The translations under genes and the position numbers were made by a program. Shown in pieces: positions 54,699 through 59,029 of a DNA stretch of 59,029 nt. The stretch is from Muribaculaceae bacterium (GTDB lineage Bacteria; Bacteroidota; Bacteroidia; Bacteroidales; Muribaculaceae). Position 1 is the stretch's first letter. Each line of letters starts with the position of its first letter. The DNA lies in contig JAIDDJ010000024.1 in NCBI GenBank assembly GCA_029055345.1, positions 1-59,029 on the forward strand. The letters are read 5' to 3'. The notes beneath the pieces are model-generated. The model ran no database searches, had not been told where the DNA came from, and worked only from the letters and a program-made list of their open reading frames with translations.

Positions 54699-54774
54699 TT
54701 GAAAAGTGAGTGAAAAGTTTGCATTTTTGGGTTGAAAAGTGTAATTTTACAAGGCAAAAATGGCTTGAAAAGTG
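54699..54774 (+). promoter_or_regulatory. three TTGAAAAGTG boxes at 33-bp spacing over a promoter
   Basis: TTGAAAAGTG occurs at 54699-54708, 54732-54741 and 54765-54774, exactly 33 bases apart, plus a partial TGAAAAGT at 54711. A likely promoter, TTTG at 54718-54721 and TAATTTTA at 54742-54749 (20 apart), lies among them, so box 2 falls in the spacer and box 3 just after the start of transcription. The ATPase ATG is at 54803. Confidence 0.6.
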
Positions 54775-54802
54775 TATTTGAATGCTGTAAATTATTTATA
54801 AT

Positions 54803-56155
54803 ATGCTATATAGAAAAGTTCAACCACTAATCGAAGATTATTTCTCTAAAGATATTGACAAGGTGTTGGTTGTTACCGGTGCCCGACAAATAGGGAAATC
54901 CTATATAATTAGATATTGCGCGTCAAAATATTTTCCTCATGTAATTGAGATTAATCTCATCAGGGATGCAGAAGGCCATAAGATTTTTGAGAATGTAAGA
55001 ACTACGGAAGATTTTTATCTTGCGCTGTCAGCTTTTAGTTCCGCACCCTTGGGTAATAAGCATGATACTCTAATATTTCTTGATGAGATTCAGGTATATC
55101 CTCATCTTCTTACAATGCTTAAATTCCTGCGGGAGGAAGGGAGATTCCGATATGTAGCAAGTGGATCATTGCTTGGTGTCACTCTGCGTAAATCATCTTC
55201 TGTGCCGCTCGGTAGTATAGATATTCTTAAAATGTATCCTCTTGATTTTGAGGAATTTCTACTCGCTAATGACTTTGGCAGCTTGGCTATTAATGCTCTT
55301 AGGGAAAACTTCCTTAATATGGAAAGTGTGGCTGAGGGTATTCATAGTAAGGTTATGGCTTTATATAAGAGGTATCTGTTAGTCGGAGGGCTTCCTGAAG
55401 CTGTAAATATATTCCTCAAAACCCGAGATCTTAATCAGGTGCGTTCAATTCAGCATACGATACTGGACTTATATAAAGTAGATGCGGCTAAGTATGATAC
55501 TGAGAATTCATTAAAAATAAGCAAGATTTATTCTCTTATTCCTTCTGTGATGGAAAACAAGAAAAAGAGAGTTGTATATAAAGATATTGAGCACATTAAG
55601 GGTAAAAGATACTCGGATTATGAAGAAGAGATAGAATATCTGATTAGTTCGGGTATTGCATTGGGTGTGAATGCCATATCAAATCCGAAGTTCCCATTGG
55701 GAGAATCCGAACAAAAAAATCTTGTCAAATTATATTTCAACGATCCGGGGTTGCTCACAGGGGTGTTGTATCATAATAATCCGATTCCTGTCTTAAATAC
55801 AGATTCAAGCATAAATTTGGGCTCGGTTTATGAATGTGCTGTGGCGTGTCAGCTTGCAGCCAACGATAACACGCTTTATTATTATGACAATAGATCGCGA
55901 GGTGAAGTAGACTTTCTATATGATGATTTCGAGACGCTTTCCGTTGTGCCTATTGAGGTAAAATCAGGGAAAGATTACAAGAGGCATGTTGCTATTAGCC
56001 GAATGGTCTCTACAGAAGAATACGGAGTTAAATGTGCTTATATTCTTTCCAATAGTAATCAGGTGGAGATTCATGGTAAAATAAGATATGTTCCCGTTTA
56101 TTTTTCCTTATTTTTCGACAATCGTTTTTCAAAAAATGGACCTGTGTTAATTTAG
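54803..56155 (+). CDS. AAA-type ATPase with DUF4143/PD-(D/E)XK-like C-terminus
   Basis: 450 aa. N-terminal P-loop ATPase with Walker A TGARQIGKS (residues 25-33) and Walker B LIFLDEIQ (about 90-97). The C-terminal part has GEVDFL (367-372) and IEVKSGK (384-390), giving an Asp370...Glu385-X-Lys387 arrangement like PD-(D/E)XK nucleases. Many paralogues occur in Bacteroidales; their function is not established. It sits between urease and transporter genes with its own promoter region and no functional tie to urea use that I can see. Its stop codon touches repeat copy C. Confidence 0.88.
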   Translation: MLYRKVQPLIEDYFSKDIDKVLVVTGARQIGKSYIIRYCASKYFPHVIEINLIRDAEGHKIFENVRTTEDFYLALSAFSSAPLGNKHDTLIFLDEIQVYPHLLTMLKFLREEGRFRYVASGSLLGVTLRKSSSVPLGSIDILKMYPLDFEEFLLANDFGSLAINALRENFLNMESVAEGIHSKVMALYKRYLLVGGLPEAVNIFLKTRDLNQVRSIQHTILDLYKVDAAKYDTENSLKISKIYSLIPSVMENKKKRVVYKDIEHIKGKRYSDYEEEIEYLISSGIALGVNAISNPKFPLGESEQKNLVKLYFNDPGLLTGVLYHNNPIPVLNTDSSINLGSVYECAVACQLAANDNTLYYYDNRSRGEVDFLYDDFETLSVVPIEVKSGKDYKRHVAISRMVSTEEYGVKCAYILSNSNQVEIHGKIRYVPVYFSLFFDNRFSKNGPVLI

Positions 56156-56313
56156 ACCTCATTCAATAAAATCTGTTAATGCCAGAGTCGCAGATGTGCC
56201 TCGGATATCGCTTTGCAGATTCAGGAGCATAACGGGCTATGTGACTGAATCAAAAAAAGATAGCCGAGGTGCAGCCGCGACTCTGGCATTAACATGTTTT
56301 ATTGAATGAGGTC
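56155..56313. repeat. interspersed TIR element, copy C (159 bp hairpin)
   Basis: Terminal repeats GACCTCATTCAATAAAAT... and ...TTTTATTGAATGAGGTC bracket a nearly continuous imperfect hairpin, with TTA directly outside both ends (56152-56154 and 56314-56316). It starts at the third base of the ATPase stop codon TAG and ends 30 bp from the MFS stop. Between convergent genes it may also act as a terminator. Confidence 0.85.
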
Positions 56314-56343
56314 TTAGAAATAAGATTGTAACCTAATTCCTGA

Positions 56344-57732
56344 TTATTCCTTCAGGGTGTGGCGGAAAGAGAAAGTTATGAGGGCGCCGACGGCCATTAC
56401 TCCGGCCGAGACTCCGAGCACAAGCATCGCTCCTCCGGCGTGGAGAAGAATCGGTATGATGAATACAGCCAATACTGCCCCGATTTTGCCTACCGCCGCT
56501 GCTATGCCCACTCCCTGACCTCGTTCTTCTACATCATATATCTTCGGCGGAAGAACATAGGTAATCAGATGCGGACCCATGTTAAGGAATAACTCGAAGC
56601 CCATGAAAGCACCTATGGCAATCCATTTGTTCCAGTGAAGCGTATAGGCCGGCATTAGGACTGCAAGACAAAGCGTACAAAGCAAAAATCCCCACGTCTG
56701 AATGGAAGCTATATTGAGTCTTTTTCTGATAAGCCATAGTCCGAGAACAAAGCCGGGGAACATTATGGCACTGATATATAGCGTAATCTTTACCGAATCA
56801 GCTATATGGAATATTTCCGGTTGGCCCGGAATAAAGTGCTCAAGCCCAAGCGCCATTACGAGGATAGGCAGAAAGACTCCGATTCCGTATACTCCAAGTC
56901 CCTCGCACGCCCAAGGGACACCGCTGAGCATGACCTTTTTCCAGTTTTTTGCAACAAAACTGAATAGTCCCATTTTTACGGGCGCGGGTGCCGATGAGGT
57001 CGCAGGAGTCTCGGCAGTGATTTCAACATTATTACCCAAGAATTTCCTGACAGCTATCTCAGCTTCCTCCGTGCGACCTTTCGACATAAGCCATCCCGGA
57101 CTCTGATAAAACCTTATGCGGAGCAGGATCATAACGCCCGCTATAATGCTGATAATCCACATAAGTCTTGGCCAGAATTCAGCATCCTTCCAATACATTA
57201 GCAGTCCGAAGCATATTGCAGCGGCTATTATGTTGCCCAATGAACTTGCCGTCTTCGTGATTCCAACCATCAGGGCTTTATATCTGTCGGGCATCAATTC
57301 AGATACATAGTCAGAATCAAGGCTGTATTCGCCCCCGATTCCGAATCCGACAAAGAATAGGCAGACCGTCAGAGCTGCCACATCGGCAGCGAATATGGCG
57401 ATTGTAGAGGCAATGAAAACGAGTGCCGGACATAACCGGAAGAATAGCAGATATCCGTATTTGTCGCTCAGGCGTCCGAATACGATGGCTCCTATGCAGA
57501 TACCGATAAGGTCGACGGCGCCGAGTAACCCTTGCATGAAGCCTGACAATTCGGGATGCAGAATGATATTCAGCATAGGGATTATGACGCCGACTATGGT
57601 TGTTACGGCTGTCCCGATAAGCTGACCTAATGAGGCGACCGTCACAATCCATATGTGACGCCCGGTTAGAGGCATGGTAGCAACATTATATTTTGCCGAT
57701 GAATTGAAATTAGAAGTATTGCCGGATGCCAT
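56344..57732 (-). CDS. MFS transporter
   Basis: 462 aa with 12 predicted transmembrane helices. Features of the sugar/metabolite:H+ symporter type are present: the loop-2 motif GRLSDKYGYLLFFR, FFVGFGIGGEYSLDSDYVSELMPDRYKALMVG, and a central cytosolic loop (about residues 220-255) rich in Ala/Thr/Pro. Substrate cannot be assigned. It is 29 bp after the urea-channel gene on the same strand, suggesting co-transcription; a substrate linked to nitrogen use is inference only. Confidence 0.82.
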   Translation of the reverse strand: MASGNTSNFNSSAKYNVATMPLTGRHIWIVTVASLGQLIGTAVTTIVGVIIPMLNIILHPELSGFMQGLLGAVDLIGICIGAIVFGRLSDKYGYLLFFRLCPALVFIASTIAIFAADVAALTVCLFFVGFGIGGEYSLDSDYVSELMPDRYKALMVGITKTASSLGNIIAAAICFGLLMYWKDAEFWPRLMWIISIIAGVMILLRIRFYQSPGWLMSKGRTEEAEIAVRKFLGNNVEITAETPATSSAPAPVKMGLFSFVAKNWKKVMLSGVPWACEGLGVYGIGVFLPILVMALGLEHFIPGQPEIFHIADSVKITLYISAIMFPGFVLGLWLIRKRLNIASIQTWGFLLCTLCLAVLMPAYTLHWNKWIAIGAFMGFELFLNMGPHLITYVLPPKIYDVEERGQGVGIAAAVGKIGAVLAVFIIPILLHAGGAMLVLGVSAGVMAVGALITFSFRHTLKE

Positions 57733-57761
57733 ATACTTAAATTTATGAATGTGAGGGAAAT

Positions 57762-58748
57762 TTATTTTTTATCAGTTGGCGCAGGTTGAACCGGTTTTGG
57801 CTGAAACATTTCAATTTTTGGGAAAAGGAACAGCCATGTTGCCACGCAGAAGGGGCCGGTTAAAGTCGGCAGACCAATGGGGGAGAAGTAAGCGTTCATC
57901 GCAGCCTGAATGAAAACGGTAACAACTATTCCTATTACTGCCCATACGACTGTCTGCCATGACTTGTTGCAGAATGTGGCTCCGAGAGCAATTCCGGTAA
58001 GAACAGCGCTGAATCCGTAAAGACCGCTGGAGATATCAGTGGCAGGACCCTTCCACATGATGACCACAGCCAGAGAAAGCGCCGACCCGATCATTCCCCA
58101 TACTGCGGCACGGATATTATTTATTGCCAATGCGACTATAAAGCAAATTCCGGTAACCCAATTATTAATAAGGAATACCTGAGAAATTCCTTTCAACCAA
58201 TACTCAACGAGATTGCCGAATTCTACATTCAGGACTCCGCCGTCGGCGTGGGGCAGTTCGGGAGAACCCATGAATTCGGGAGGCATTCCCTGGAAAAGAC
58301 GAGATGCCAGAAGAAAGAAATATGTGGAAAGCACGAATGGGAATGTGAGCGAACTGACGTTCCATTTGTCCATCACGTTATCAAGACCTGTACGCACCCA
58401 CGTGGAGAATGCCGAGCAAAGCACGAGGGCAAACCACATCCATACGGTGTCTCCCATAAAGGTTGGGAATGCACATCCGACAAGACATCCGTTGAATCCC
58501 CATAATCCGTTCGCTCCATTTTTATCCGGAAGCTGAAGCAGATAGCCCGTAAGGGTTGATACAAACGTGCCGACCACCATTCCCCATGCTACTGCCGGTG
58601 TGTGTCCAGCGTAGGCTCCCCAGAATATACCGATAAAGATTAGAATACCGGTCCACGGGCTGTCTTGAAAAAATACTTGTCCTATTCCACGAAAGAATGT
58701 GCGCGGGAATTCACGGACCACTTGCTTAGTTGTGTAAATTGCTGCCAT
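57762..58748 (-). CDS. urea transporter (UT/SLC14 family)
   Basis: 328 aa inner-membrane channel for urea. The UT signature is seen in LPDKNGANGLWGFNGCLVGCAFPTF (about residues 73-97) and in a second, repeated half with SGLYGFSAVLTGIALGATF (about 245-263); each half forms one side of the pore. About ten hydrophobic segments. Lying near a complete urease cluster on the opposite strand, it most likely supplies urea to the enzyme. Its upstream region contains AT-rich inverted repeats, and copy D of the repeat lies 168 bp upstream. Confidence 0.92.
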   Translation of the reverse strand: MAAIYTTKQVVREFPRTFFRGIGQVFFQDSPWTGILIFIGIFWGAYAGHTPAVAWGMVVGTFVSTLTGYLLQLPDKNGANGLWGFNGCLVGCAFPTFMGDTVWMWFALVLCSAFSTWVRTGLDNVMDKWNVSSLTFPFVLSTYFFLLASRLFQGMPPEFMGSPELPHADGGVLNVEFGNLVEYWLKGISQVFLINNWVTGICFIVALAINNIRAAVWGMIGSALSLAVVIMWKGPATDISSGLYGFSAVLTGIALGATFCNKSWQTVVWAVIGIVVTVFIQAAMNAYFSPIGLPTLTGPFCVATWLFLFPKIEMFQPKPVQPAPTDKK

Positions 58749-58754
58749 ATTGTA

Positions 58755-58851
58755 TGTGTGTTATAATTTATAGTTGGAAATCTTGAGCGTTCGGTTGAAA
58801 AGAGCGATATGGTAAAGGTTAGCCATTTCTGAACTCTTATAAATTATAAAC
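58755..58851. other. distant inverted AT-rich repeat upstream of the urea channel gene
   Basis: TTATAATTTATA near 58763 and TATAAATTATAA near 58842 are 12-bp perfect inverted repeats about 70 bases apart. Given the AT-rich composition this may be chance. No clear TAnnTTTG box was found in the region, so the urea-channel promoter remains unplaced. Confidence 0.3.
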
Positions 58852-58916
58852 GTTCTATAATTAAAGAGGTTTTGAAGACTCTCAACTTTCGCAAAAGGAA
58901 GAAGAGGGTGAACTTA

Positions 58917-59029
58917 GACCTCATTCAATAAAATATGTTAATGCCAGAGCGTCTATCTTCGAGCTAAAATATTCTTTTTCAGAAGGAGCAACCTTTGAGT
59001 TGCGACTGAGGAAAAAGGATATTTGAGCC
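58917..59029. repeat. interspersed TIR element, copy D (truncated by window edge)
   Basis: Begins GACCTCATTCAATAAAATAT after TTA (58914-58916) and matches copy B bases 16541-16653 with two differences in 113. The internal sequence forms a hairpin (arms around CTTCGAGCTAAAATATTC and GGATATTTGAGC). The right end lies outside the window. Confidence 0.85.

Noticed and set aside
54699..54774. CRISPR-like array of TTGAAAAGTG boxes
   Set aside because: Ten-base repeats are too short and intervening sequences contain a promoter; better explained as regulatory sites.

Overview
The window looks like chromosome of a gut-type Bacteroidota, order Bacteroidales. The evidence is promoters of the form TTTG-N19/20-TAnnTTTG rather than -35/-10 boxes, no obvious Shine-Dalgarno sequences, and the families present: TonB receptor plus DUF4249 lipoprotein, OmpP1/FadL and PorT-type barrels, DUF4290, DUF5106, a LysM/periplasmic-binding fusion and the second-type MnmA. 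A complete urease locus with a urea transporter fits Muribaculaceae (S24-7) better than Bacteroides or Prevotella, but this placement is inference. No phage, plasmid or transposase gene, CRISPR array, tRNA or rRNA is visible.

Layout. (1) 1-16250: Lon protease and a divergent TrmN6 methyltransferase with interleaved promoters; DUF4249 lipoprotein and TonB receptor; a Trp/Tyr/Pro-rich secreted protein next to an OmpP1/FadL barrel; an S9 peptidase lipoprotein; YgiQ and UvrB. (2) 16360-16880: a repeat-rich intergenic region holding copies of an interspersed terminal-inverted-repeat element. (3) 16880-24960: a likely ten-gene operon tpiA-SPOR-folE-FAD oxidoreductase-tsaB-DUF4290-murA-rimM-105 aa protein-ompA, closed by a strong bidirectional terminator. 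(4) 24960-33260: HU, the LysM/binding-protein fusion, a PorT-type barrel, groES-groEL, an AmyE-like GH13 amylase and an NlpC/P60 hydrolase followed by a 24-bp tandem repeat. (5) 33380-44000: a short peptide and an 80 aa helical protein, then an eleven-gene leftward run doxX-mnmA-bfn-argR-argC-like-ssb-speA-truA-ligA-rpe-dedA. (6) 44100-47880: thioredoxin-like protein, SGNH hydrolase, BadF/BadG-type kinase and a secreted LRR protein. (7) 48645-54480: ureABC, a hairpin, then ureEFGD; next an AAA ATPase/DUF4143 gene, an MFS transporter and a urea channel. The last two genes lie between two copies of the interspersed element.

How genes work together. The urease genes encode the three structural subunits and all four classic maturation factors (UreD, E, F, G), and the urea channel supplies substrate; no recognisable nickel importer is present. 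The leftward run joins an arginine repressor, an ArgC-family protein and biosynthetic arginine decarboxylase with tRNA- and DNA-maintenance genes.

Most unusual observations: an ArgC homologue that has lost its catalytic Cys and conserved His yet stays translationally coupled to ArgR; MurA with Asp in place of the fosfomycin-target Cys; three TTGAAAAGTG boxes spaced exactly 33 bp apart over the promoter of the AAA ATPase; and a family of hairpin-forming elements with 33-bp terminal inverted repeats and TTA at their ends, one copy chimeric and two abutting stop codons.
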